This document shows, in pieces, positions 41,520 through 49,963 of a stretch of DNA of 64,000 bases. A program made the position numbers and the translations under genes. How positions within the stretch are numbered: position 1 is the stretch's first letter; each line of letters starts with the position of its first letter. The notes under the pieces are model-generated. The model made no database searches. It was not told the origin of the DNA and worked only from the letters and a program-made list of their open reading frames with translations. Source of the stretch: Mycolicibacterium frederiksbergense (GTDB lineage: Bacteria > Actinomycetota > Actinomycetes > Mycobacteriales > Mycobacteriaceae); NCBI RefSeq assembly GCF_012223425.1, contig NZ_CP038799.1, positions 744,001 to 808,000 on the forward strand, in the 5' to 3' direction.

Positions 41520-42769
41520 TGCCCGGGAACCTCTCCGTCAACGTCGACCGCCCCGACGACGCCACTCGATACCAGCGCCTCGTACTCCGAGTCGGCCATG
41601 CCGAGCCACTCGGTCAGCACCCCTTTGCCGTGGATCCCGAGACCGGGCCCAGTGCTGCGCACGGATCCGGGAAAGTTCGTCAGCCTTGGTACCACCCCGG
41701 TGACGCGGACCGGACCCAATTCCTGGTCGGCGACCTCGACCAGGCTCTGGCGAGCCGCGAACGTGGGACTGGAGAACATCTCTGCCGGCGTGAAGATCCG
41801 CGCAGCCACGACACCGGAGCTCGCGCAGGCCTTTTCGACGATATCGGAGTTGTTTTCGGCGAACCACTGGCGAACCATCTCGCCGAGCTCCTCGCGGTGC
41901 AACATCTGCAGTTCCTGAGTCGCGTACTTCGGATCGTTGCGCAGAGTCGTGCCGCCCAGCAGTTCGAGCAGGCTCTGCACTGACCGAACTGTGCCGGTCG
42001 CCACGGTGTACCACACCCCATCGCAACTGAGATACGTGTCTGACACCGGTGACGGGCTGACCTGGAACTGATTGCCCTGACGCTCGGCAACAAAGTTCAA
42101 CTGGTCGTAGAGGATGACCTGCCAGTCGATACCACGGAACAGTGATTCGTAGAGAGCCAGGTCGATACATTCCCCATCGAAGCGATCCCCGATCGCTTCG
42201 CGTTTGAACAGTGCTCCGGCAACAGCGAATGCACCCATGATTCCTGTCGTGACATCGCCGAGGGAGAAACCGAAATGCGTCGGTGGCCGGTCAGGATGCC
42301 CGGTGATGTGTACCGCTCCGCTCATGGCCTCGCCGACCCGTCCGTATCCCGGCTTTGCGCTCTCCGGGCCGATTTGGCCGTACCCAGAAATCCGCAACAT
42401 GATCAGCCGCGGGTTCGCTGCGTGCAGTTCCTCCCATCCCAGTCCCCAGCGCTCAAGCGTTCCCGGGCGGAAGTTTTCGATCACCACGTCTGCGCGTTCG
42501 ACCATTTTGCGCACGAGCGCTTGCCCCTCGGGGAGACGCAGATCGATAGCGACGCTTGACTTGTTCCGGGCCGCGGACTTCCACCAGAGGGGCACTCCGT
42601 CTTTCCTCGGACCGGACCTACGCAACATGTCGCCTGAGCCGGGGTCTTCGATCTTGATGACCTGTGCTCCGAAGTCGCCGATCAGCGAGGCAGCGAAAGG
42701 CGCCGCGATCACGTGCCCCAGCTCGAGGACTGTCAGACCGTCGAACAGACTCTCCATATTCGCGGACAC
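41516..42769 (-). CDS. Class III CoA-transferase (CaiB/BaiF family)
   Basis: A 417-residue family III CoA-transferase. The N-terminal LFDGLTVLELGHVIAAPFAASLIGDFGAQVIKIEDPGSGDMLRR is the classic opening. The catalytic Asp region follows in FGFSLGDVTTGIMGAFAVAGALFKREAIGDRFDGECIDLALYESLF. It moves CoA from a donor thioester to a carboxylate, so it can activate an aryl-alkanoic or steroid acid without ATP. AAAGGAG precedes its GTG. Its stop overlaps the thiolase start, tying activation to the downstream side-chain steps. The substrate acid is inferred, not shown. Confidence 0.88.
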   Translation of the reverse strand: MSANMESLFDGLTVLELGHVIAAPFAASLIGDFGAQVIKIEDPGSGDMLRRSGPRKDGVPLWWKSAARNKSSVAIDLRLPEGQALVRKMVERADVVIENFRPGTLERWGLGWEELHAANPRLIMLRISGYGQIGPESAKPGYGRVGEAMSGAVHITGHPDRPPTHFGFSLGDVTTGIMGAFAVAGALFKREAIGDRFDGECIDLALYESLFRGIDWQVILYDQLNFVAERQGNQFQVSPSPVSDTYLSCDGVWYTVATGTVRSVQSLLELLGGTTLRNDPKYATQELQMLHREELGEMVRQWFAENNSDIVEKACASSGVVAARIFTPAEMFSSPTFAARQSLVEVADQELGPVRVTGVVPRLTNFPGSVRSTGPGLGIHGKGVLTEWLGMADSEYEALVSSGVVGAVDVDGEVPGH

Positions 42770-42821
42770 TTAACTCCTTTGGTGGGGCGGCGTGACAATC
42801 GACGGCGCGATACCGGTCGTG

Positions 42822-43853
42822 CTATGCCGATGGGTCGATCAGAATTTTTACGTGTGCATCGCGGTTGACGCGCAGTTCCTCGAGACCCTGACTGACCACG
42901 GCATCCAACGGGATCTCGTCGGTGATCAGTTCACCGAGGCTGATCGCCCCCGTAGCTAGTAAGTCAAGAATCGCCGGGACCTGCCTTTGCGCTTCGTAAC
43001 AAAATGAAAAGCCGATATTGGCTTCGCGCATGACGCTTCGATTGATGTCGATACCGGCCGGGGCCTCCCAAATCGCCACGACCATCAATCGACCGCGGGG
43101 GCGCAGCACGCCCAACGCCGCATCAAGCGCGGGTTGTACGCCCGCAGCGTCGAAGGAGATGTCGACGCCGTTTCCGTTCGTCAACGTCCGAACCACCTCA
43201 ACTGCATCCTCCGCCAGAGGATCGATTACGCGCGTAGCCCCGACCCGGTGGGCGGCAACGCGGCGCGTCGCCGAAACCTCACTGACGATGACCTGAGTCG
43301 CACCTTGGGCAAGTGAGAATTGCACCAGGGCGAGGCCGATCGGGCCAGCGCCGGCGATGAAGACGGTCCCACCCGCTGCCAACCCGCTACGGCGGACAGC
43401 GTGGTACGCCGACGCGATCGGTTCAACGACGGCAGCCTCGGCGAGACTGATCTCATCCGGGATGCGAAACAACGCCTTCGTCGGCAACGACGCGTAGCGG
43501 GCAAGCGCTCCGTTGACAGCGAAGCCGATGAAACCGACTGCTCCGCAGAGTGCTTCAGCGCCCTGTTTGCAGAAGCCGCATTCACCGCAGCCGAAAACGC
43601 CGACGCCGCAGACTCGGTCACCTTCGGTGAACTCGCGCACGCCGGACCCGACGCCGACCACCGTCCCGGAATATTCGTGGCCAATGACGACCCCTGGCGC
43701 AGCATGCATCGGACCGGCGATGTACTCATGCAGGTCTGTGCCGCAGATCCCCGCTCGGGCCACCTCGATGACCACTTCGCCCGCACGTGGACTCGGGTCG
43801 GGAAGCTCTTCAATCCGCACGTCTTCGCGACCGTGATAAATAGCTGCGCGCAC
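42822..43853 (-). CDS. Zinc-dependent alcohol dehydrogenase (MDR family)
   Basis: A 343-residue medium-chain dehydrogenase. Catalytic zinc ligands are in GICGTDLHEY and GHEYSG. The structural zinc cysteines are in VFGCGECGFCKQGAEALCG, and the cofactor motif is GAGPIGLALVQF. It resembles butanediol/threonine-type dehydrogenases. It opens the 43.9-36.4 kb run with a GTG start and is followed after 52 bases by the CoA-transferase. It could oxidise a side-chain alcohol toward the acid that is then loaded with CoA, or oxidise a cis-diol. Both are inferences. Confidence 0.87.
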   Translation of the reverse strand: MRAAIYHGREDVRIEELPDPSPRAGEVVIEVARAGICGTDLHEYIAGPMHAAPGVVIGHEYSGTVVGVGSGVREFTEGDRVCGVGVFGCGECGFCKQGAEALCGAVGFIGFAVNGALARYASLPTKALFRIPDEISLAEAAVVEPIASAYHAVRRSGLAAGGTVFIAGAGPIGLALVQFSLAQGATQVIVSEVSATRRVAAHRVGATRVIDPLAEDAVEVVRTLTNGNGVDISFDAAGVQPALDAALGVLRPRGRLMVVAIWEAPAGIDINRSVMREANIGFSFCYEAQRQVPAILDLLATGAISLGELITDEIPLDAVVSQGLEELRVNRDAHVKILIDPSA

Positions 43854-43959
43854 CTACCGGCCTACCTTAAGGACAGACCCAAATTCGCTCGGCCACAACG
43901 TTCGTGGGCCGGAGTTTCGGCGGAGGCGCCGCCGTAATGATGTCAAGCTCACCGGCACC

Positions 43960-44502
43960 TTAGATCCAGAATGACAGGTTGTGCGTGGGCAACGTGGTGT
44001 GATCCAGCAGGATCTCGCGCTGGACCAGTTTCAAACCCGTCTCGTCGCGACGAATAATGTCTCGGCGCTCGGCAGAAACTGTCTCCGCCTTGGCTTCGTC
44101 CCCGCGCGTGCGCACCAGCAACGCATTCGACGTCACACGGTACTCATCGCCGTCCTCACCAGACCTGACCCTGACATTGGTGATGTAGTGCCGGATCCGC
44201 GACGGAGGATCCTCAGCCCAATCCGACGACGTTCGGTGCCGCTGAATACGCATCTTCAGACTCGTGTAGTTATCACTCAGGTGCATAGAGCGCTCAGAGA
44301 ACCCCGGGCCACCTGCTCTGCGAAGCGTCTGACGGACGCGCGCGAAATAGTGCACATTCGGTGCCAGCAATTCCAGCCACTCTTCGAACTCATCGCGATC
44401 CAACAGATCGGCCTCGTCGAAAAGGAAGTCTTCGATTTCCTCGCGCACGTCGCGCGAAACCCTCGCAGCCTGAGGTGGATCCTGCGGCACCGTTGTCGTC
44501 AT
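43960..44502 (-). CDS. Ring-hydroxylating dioxygenase beta subunit (module D)
   Basis: A 180-residue small subunit related to the module A beta subunit. Shared blocks are EDFLFDEADLLDRDEFEEWLELLAPNVHYFARVR, WAEDPPSRIRHYITNVRVRSG, SAERRDIIRR and the ending REILLDHTTLPTHNLSFWI. The ATG at 44502 overlaps the alpha-subunit stop by four bases. The alcohol dehydrogenase gene follows after 106 bases on the same strand, so modules D and C may form one transcript. Its alpha partner is frameshifted in this sequence. Confidence 0.92.
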   Translation of the reverse strand: MTTTVPQDPPQAARVSRDVREEIEDFLFDEADLLDRDEFEEWLELLAPNVHYFARVRQTLRRAGGPGFSERSMHLSDNYTSLKMRIQRHRTSSDWAEDPPSRIRHYITNVRVRSGEDGDEYRVTSNALLVRTRGDEAKAETVSAERRDIIRRDETGLKLVQREILLDHTTLPTHNLSFWI

Positions 44503-45832
44503 ACGTTCTCATCCCTTCTCGGTGTGGCCAGATAGTCGAAGTACTGCTTCCAGTACTCGCGCTGATTCTGTTCGGCGTAGCCACTGGCCAACGGTCGTCC
44601 CGGGCCCAGCCACGTTGGATCAGGAGCCAGATTGTCCAGTCCCATCTCCAGGTTCAGCTCCACACCACCAGCCAACTCGCCGCGTGTTCCCTTGGTAATA
44701 GCCTGGAATATCTCGGCGTCATCCTGCTCGAAGACACCCCCGACCCCGAACGTCCGAACATAAGTCTCAAACGACTGCTGCTTGAACTCTTCGGGCGCGT
44801 TGCGCTCCACGAAGAACCACGACCACACCTCCATACGCGCTGCGTCCAAGGGACGCCATTGCCGCAAGGTCAGAATGGGCACCGGCATAGACTCCCCGTC
44901 CTTGGCGATGAAGGCGTTCAAGAAGGACAAGTTCGGGAACACATTGCCATGAATGAACATCGTCCGTTTCAGCAACTCGCCATGGACGTCATCGCCGTAA
45001 CCCTCGCTGAGACCGGAGACGACTTCCTCGGGATAGCCCATGTACGGCGGTGCGGGTATGCCGGGTGGTGCGCCTAGAACGCCCGCCCCGTGCCCGCCCG
45101 ATAGGCTGACGTGGGCCGGCGAAACGGCCACATTATCGGGCGGTAACAACCCCAGCTCACACATCGAACGGTGCGTCATGACCGTGTGATAGCCGTCCCC
45201 AACAAAGTTATCGGCGCCGGTCTTCCAGTTCGCGTCAATCACCCAACGCTGCGGGGCACCCCACGCCTCAAGGCCGGTCGGGCTCTTCTTCATCATCAAG
45301 TCGAGATACCAGCGCATGTCCCGAGGTACTCATCCAGTCCCGGCGCCTCATCCGACACACACCCGAAGACAAGGCCCGCGTACGAGTCCAGCATCGGCAG
45401 AGCGCGCAACCCTAGCCGACTCTTGTCGAACGCAGCACCGTACACTGCCTGCTGCGCAGGTATCGCGATGAGATCACCGTTGTTTCGATAGGTCCAACCG
45501 TGGTACGGACACTGGAACGCCGACTCATTCCCAGACTCGGTTCGGCAAAGCAGCGTGCCGCGGTGCCGACACGAGTTCGACATCGCCCGAATCGTCATAT
45601 CCTGCTGCCGCGCGACAATAATTGAGTTATCAGCGATGTAGCGCACTACATAGTCACCCGCATTGGGGATCTCGTCTTCGTGGCAGAGAAACTGCCAGGT
45701 CCTACCAAATACTCGCTTCAATTCAAGCTCGTAAAGCGCTGCATTAGCGATGAGAGACGCAGGGAGGCGACCCTTTAGGATGGAGCCGCGCGCATTCTCT
45801 AAGGTTCGCATTGTCGTCGCATCAGGCGCCAT
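44499..45832 (-). pseudogene. Ring-hydroxylating dioxygenase alpha subunit, frameshifted (module D)
   Basis: The N-terminal part (MAPDATTMRTLENARGSILKGRLPASLIANAALYELELKRVFGRTWQFL) contains the Rieske ligands SCRHRGTLLC and CPYHGWTY. It ends out of frame after DEYLGTCAGIST near 45296. The C-terminal part begins MRWYLDLMMKKSPTG and holds DNFVGDGYHTVMTH, the mononuclear iron site. Adding one G to the GGG run near 45322 restores DEYLGDMRWYLD, exactly as in the module A paralogue. A recent mutation or a one-base sequence error are both possible. The start at 45832 is chosen by alignment with module A; farther ATGs are at 45889 and 45937. Confidence 0.88.
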
Positions 45833-45908
45833 CGAATCCACCGGGCGCACCTTCCTATCGATTTGTGCCCCTAGAACGTGAGCACTCATGTGGGCTATGC
45901 CACACGGA

Positions 45909-45940
45909 AGCTTACATAGGATGACAACTGTTTGCAAGCT
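45909..45940. promoter_or_regulatory. Inverted repeat upstream of module D
   Basis: AGCTTACA (45909-45916) and TGCAAGCT (45933-45940) form an inverted repeat with seven of eight matches around a 16-base gap, about 80-110 bases before the module D alpha start. It lies in an AT-rich block likely to hold the promoter, and a MarR gene lies just upstream. It is a candidate operator only. Confidence 0.4.
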
Positions 45941-46122
45941 ATTATTTAGGCCACCGCGGTAACGGCGGTATCAGCCGGCATCCCCTCGCAGACCGACGTC
46001 TGCCACCCAGGACTCCAACCGAACAGAGTTCTTCTCGACAGTCGCGGCCCTTGGTCCACCAATCCCGCCATCTGACCCGACTTCTGCAGACCCCACAGCG
46101 ACCCTGGCATGTTGCAGGTTCG

Positions 46123-46602
46123 CTAGGCCGGACTGAGAGTCGTTCGTTGAGCGATCCGGCCGCGGCTTTCATTCAGTGTTTGGCGGGCGGCGCTGACTCT
46201 TGCTATCGCATCGCGCAGCGCCCTCAGTTCATTACCCTCAAGTGCCGCAAGCGCTTCGGGAGCCGGGTCGTCGACCGCATTGATGGTGGCCACCATCGAC
46301 CAGCCGGCGTCGGTCAGTGATACCACTTTGTACCGCCGGTTGGTGGGAATAGTCTGACGCATGACTAGGCCGCGGTCCTCCAGATCGTTGACGGCCACCG
46401 TGGCCGCCGGGGGATCGATTGTCACGGCGTGCGCGACCTCTTTGACGGTCATCGACCCGCGGGACAGCCGGAGCAGTATCCGGATGCGACTGAAAGGTAG
46501 GCCCGTCTGGTCGACGGTCGCTCGCCTCCAACTGTCGCGGTTGTCGGTGACCAGTGCGGTCATCGCGCGCCAGACCTCGTCCGCTTCCGGATTACGCGAC
46601 AT
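46123..46602 (-). CDS. MarR-family regulator, co-transcribed with an MFS exporter
   Basis: A 159-residue winged-helix protein. The core LPFSRIRILLRLSRGSMTVKEVAHAVTIDPPAATVAVNDLEDRGLVMRQTIPTNRRYKVVSLTDAG is a standard MarR DNA-binding region. Its start overlaps the end of the upstream MFS gene by 11 bases, a common repressor-exporter pairing in which a toxic substrate relieves repression of its own pump. It could also act on the module D promoter about 200 bases downstream. Ligand and operator are unknown. Confidence 0.87.
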   Translation of the reverse strand: MSRNPEADEVWRAMTALVTDNRDSWRRATVDQTGLPFSRIRILLRLSRGSMTVKEVAHAVTIDPPAATVAVNDLEDRGLVMRQTIPTNRRYKVVSLTDAGWSMVATINAVDDPAPEALAALEGNELRALRDAIARVSAARQTLNESRGRIAQRTTLSPA

Positions 46603-48052
46603 CGGCAGCCTCCCGTCGCGGATCGGTTCCTGCGATCAGCGGCGCCAGATGCTCTGCTGAGCGCAGCGCGCGCTTCGACGTCGAGTAGACACCGAGCGTG
46701 AAGATCAGCACACCAACTCCAGCGAACACTAGCCATAGGGGCTGGGCGGAGACCGCGAAATCGACGTTGGTGTCGCCCAATGCCGCACCAGCGACCGGGC
46801 CGCATATGGCCACACCGATGGCGACGCCCACCTGTCGGCTCGTGGATGTGATAGCCGCCGCCGCACCGGCGCGGTCGGTCGGCATACCGCTGACGGCCGC
46901 GGTTGTGACCGGTGCGTTCACCATCGAAGTACCGACGCCGAAAACCGCAAAGGCGACCAGCATTTGCCATTGCGGGGTAGCGTCGCTCATCTGCGCGAAC
47001 ATGAGAGTCGCGGCGACGATCAATGCGCCGGCGATCATCAGCGACGGTCTGGCACCAAATCGCCCCACCAGCCGGCCAGACAAGGGCGAGAAGATGAATG
47101 CGCCGACGGCCACGGGCAGAAACATCAGCCCGGTGTTCACCGCTGAAAGCCCGCGCTCCCCTTGCAAATAGATTGACATCATGAACAGGAACGCGCCCCA
47201 TGCAGCGAATGCGCACACCGCGATGGCCGTCGCCGAAGCAAACGGGATGCTGCGGAAGAATCGGAGCTCGACGAACGGGTCGAGGCGGCGTGACTCGTAG
47301 CGCAGGAATGTCGCGAAGGCCAGCGCTGCGAGGCAACAGCTAACGACGACGCGGGTGTCGGTCCAGCCCATCCCTGGCCCTTCGATGAGTACGAACACCA
47401 GTCCGAACAGGAAGGCCATGCCCAGGACCAAGCCGATCAGGTCGACGTGGCGCATGGTGACCGACTTGGATTCGGGAACGAAGATCGCGGTCAACAGCAC
47501 CGCAAGCGCGCAGATCGGCACGTTGATCCAGAACACTGCTCGCCAGTCAACATACTCGAGAAGTATTCCGCCCATGATCGGACCCAAGGCCATCGAGATG
47601 CCTACGACGCCCCCCCATATGCCGATGACGCGCGCGCGCTCCACTCTGCCGGTGAACACCTGCGTGACGATCGACAACCCAGCAGGAGTGAGCATCGAAC
47701 CGCCGATCGCCTGCAGGAAGCGGGCGCCGATCAGCGTTTCGACGTTGGGAGCCACGCTGCACAGTAGGGAGGCCGACGCAAAGATTGTCAACCCGATCTG
47801 CAACGTACGCCGCCGACCGAATCGGTCGGCCATGGCACCCGAGAGCAGCAATAGCGAGGCCACCATCAAGGTGTAGATGTCAATGACCCACTGCATTTGC
47901 GAAGGCGACGCCGAAAGGTCGGCGCGGATGCTCGGGATTGCAACGTTGGCGATGGTCACGTCGATCGACACAATGAGCACGCTCAGGCAGCAGGACGCCA
48001 GGACGAAGGCCTTGTGCCGGCGGCTCAGTCGTTCGACAACAGTTTCATTCAC
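46592..48052 (-). CDS. MFS transporter of the DHA2 (14-TMS) family
   Basis: A 486-residue membrane protein with about fourteen membrane segments, as in EmrB/QacA drug exporters. Diagnostic parts are the first segments (AFVLASCCLSVLIVSIDVTIANVAIPSIRADL), the GAMADRFGRRRTLQIG loop motif A and RFLQAIGGSMLTPAGLSIV (motif C region). It would export a toxic compound or intermediate with proton exchange. The downstream MarR gene overlaps it. In an aromatic-degradation island it may protect against substrates or catechols, or it may take up an aromatic acid. Confidence 0.88.
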   Translation of the reverse strand: MNETVVERLSRRHKAFVLASCCLSVLIVSIDVTIANVAIPSIRADLSASPSQMQWVIDIYTLMVASLLLLSGAMADRFGRRRTLQIGLTIFASASLLCSVAPNVETLIGARFLQAIGGSMLTPAGLSIVTQVFTGRVERARVIGIWGGVVGISMALGPIMGGILLEYVDWRAVFWINVPICALAVLLTAIFVPESKSVTMRHVDLIGLVLGMAFLFGLVFVLIEGPGMGWTDTRVVVSCCLAALAFATFLRYESRRLDPFVELRFFRSIPFASATAIAVCAFAAWGAFLFMMSIYLQGERGLSAVNTGLMFLPVAVGAFIFSPLSGRLVGRFGARPSLMIAGALIVAATLMFAQMSDATPQWQMLVAFAVFGVGTSMVNAPVTTAAVSGMPTDRAGAAAAITSTSRQVGVAIGVAICGPVAGAALGDTNVDFAVSAQPLWLVFAGVGVLIFTLGVYSTSKRALRSAEHLAPLIAGTDPRREAADVA

Positions 48053-48367
48053 ACAACTATTTTGAAACTACAACTGATGCTAGCGCAAGTCGGCGTGTAC
48101 CAGTCGATTGCGTGCTGCCCGACCCGACGCCGGACATAGCCGCCGCCGCGGGCATCGGAGGGGTTCCGGGGGAAACAGCCGCGTGTCACATACCCGCAAC
48201 GGCGCGATGCCGTGTCCCGAGTCGATTTTCTAATCGGTCGCTTATCGTCTGGGGCGCCGATGCACGGCCGACTGACGCCCTACGTCAAATAGCAGTTCTC
48301 CCACAGGATTTCGACTGCGAGAAAGGTCACCGTCCGCTGTCGACGCCTTCCAGCGCATCGACGCAGT
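48053..48367. other. Intergenic region upstream of the MFS gene
   Basis: About 315 bases without a recognisable gene. It separates the stop of the aldehyde dehydrogenase gene from the MFS-marR pair and should contain the promoter of that pair. No clear sites are visible. Confidence 0.35.
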
Positions 48368-49828
48368 TCAGTCCAAGGTGACGGTTACTGCCTTGACTTG
48401 GGTGTAGGACAACAGTTCCTCCGTGGACTCTTCGGATCCAACACCTGACGATTTCCAACCGCCGAAGGGCAACCCCCAGTAATGGCGTGCACTGCCGTTT
48501 ATCCAGACGTAGCCGGCATCAAGTCCCGCAGCCATGCGGTGGGCTTGGCTTACGTCGTTGGTCCACACCGCGGCGGTCAACCCGAACTCGACGCTGTTGG
48601 CAACTTCGACAGCCTCGGCTTCGTCACGGACGGTCAGCACCGAAAGAACGGGCCCGAAGATCTCGTCGCGGGCGACATCGGCTTGTGGTGCCACTCCAGC
48701 CAATACGGTCGGGGCGACATACCAGCCTTTGCTACCAACACCCTGCGCGCGTCCTCCACCGGTAAGTACGCTGGCGCCGCCCGCCCGTCCTGACTCGATG
48801 GCCCGCAACGACTTTGAGTATTGCGCTTGGTCGATGACGGGTCCCATGTCCGTGCCGTCAACGAGCGGGTCGCCTACCTTGATGGCAGCGACCTGATCGA
48901 CGACCAGATCAATCACCTCGTCAGCGATCGCTTCGTGCAGCAGCAGTCTGCTTGTTGATCCGCATGATTGGCCCGCGGTGGTGGTGAAGTTCATCCCTAC
49001 CACGGCGCTTTTGGCAGCCGCCTCGAGGTCGGCGTCGGGCATGACGATCATCGGGTTCTTGCCGCCGAGTTCCAGCGTGACGTATTTGACGCCGTGCTCG
49101 GCCGCCAAGCGCTGGATATGTCGGCCCGTGCCCGGGGAGCCGATGAAGCCGATTCGCCGGACTAGTGGATGGGCAACCAACGCGGCGCCGGCAGTTGCCC
49201 CGTGCCCGGTTACCACCCCGAATAGGCCTTCGGGCAGGACCTCCCTGGCGAGCTCGGCGAGCCGGATGGCCGACAACGGTGTTTGATCGGGAGCTTTGAG
49301 CACCACGGCGTTCCCCGCCATCAGCGGAGCGGCGATCTTGGATCCTGCAAATAGGACGGGATGATTGAAGGGGACGATTCGAGCGACTACGCCGTAGGGC
49401 TGCTGCAGCGTGTAGTGCAGGTTCGCCGAGAGCGGGATAGTCCGTCCGCCGAGGTCGAGCGCGTCGTCTGCCATCAGCTCGAGCACGTCGGCCGCCCACG
49501 TGACGTCGTCGCGCATCGCAGGCAGTGGAAAGCCGCCGTCAATTGCGTCGAGCAGCGCGAGCTCTTCAGAGTGATCGCGCATGAGTGTCGCCAAAGCCCG
49601 CAGCGCGGTGCCGCGCTGGCGAGGCGTCCGCAGCGCCCAATCGCGTTGAGCGGCATGTGCAGTCGCCACCACCCTGTCGACATCCTCACTGCTGCAGTCG
49701 GGCACCTGGGTCAGCACGTCGCCGGTACACGGATCCTCCACGTCGTAGACGCTTTGGCCCTGCAAAGTTGCGTCACCTAGCGGGAGCGTCCACGTTCTCA
49801 TGACTGCACTCCGTGGGTCGTCTACCAC
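48368..49828 (-). CDS. NAD(P)-dependent aldehyde dehydrogenase
   Basis: A 486-residue aldehyde dehydrogenase of normal length. The cofactor loop IVPFNHPVLFAGSKIAAPLMAGNAVVLKAPDQTPLS, the general-base glutamate in VTLELGGKNPMIV, and the catalytic cysteine in TTTAGQSCGSTSRLLL are all present. It converts an aldehyde to its acid. The GTG at 49828 follows AAGGAGG at six bases. It lies 135 bases after the epoxide hydrolase gene on the same strand. It could oxidise an aldehyde from the alcohol dehydrogenase or from meta cleavage. It is an intact counterpart of the decayed copy at 10.1-10.8 kb, though not necessarily its parent. Confidence 0.9.
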   Translation of the reverse strand: MVDDPRSAVMRTWTLPLGDATLQGQSVYDVEDPCTGDVLTQVPDCSSEDVDRVVATAHAAQRDWALRTPRQRGTALRALATLMRDHSEELALLDAIDGGFPLPAMRDDVTWAADVLELMADDALDLGGRTIPLSANLHYTLQQPYGVVARIVPFNHPVLFAGSKIAAPLMAGNAVVLKAPDQTPLSAIRLAELAREVLPEGLFGVVTGHGATAGAALVAHPLVRRIGFIGSPGTGRHIQRLAAEHGVKYVTLELGGKNPMIVMPDADLEAAAKSAVVGMNFTTTAGQSCGSTSRLLLHEAIADEVIDLVVDQVAAIKVGDPLVDGTDMGPVIDQAQYSKSLRAIESGRAGGASVLTGGGRAQGVGSKGWYVAPTVLAGVAPQADVARDEIFGPVLSVLTVRDEAEAVEVANSVEFGLTAAVWTNDVSQAHRMAAGLDAGYVWINGSARHYWGLPFGGWKSSGVGSEESTEELLSYTQVKAVTVTLD

Positions 49829-49883
49829 TCATCGCCTCCTTGATAGTTGACACGTGCTTGTCAGCGGGCATCCTCTTGCTAGC

Positions 49884-49894
49884 AGATAATATCT
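49884..49894. promoter_or_regulatory. 11-bp palindrome upstream of the aldehyde dehydrogenase gene
   Basis: AGATAATATCT is a perfect palindrome in the AT-rich part of the 135-base gap between the epoxide hydrolase and aldehyde dehydrogenase genes, about 56-66 bases before the aldehyde dehydrogenase start. It may overlap a promoter and bind a regulator. It is short enough to occur by chance. Confidence 0.3.
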
Positions 49895-49963
49895 CCGCAA
49901 TACAGAAAGTTTAGCTCATCGAAAGCGTGCTCCCAAAGCTTCGTTGCCTGCCGGCTGGCCGCA

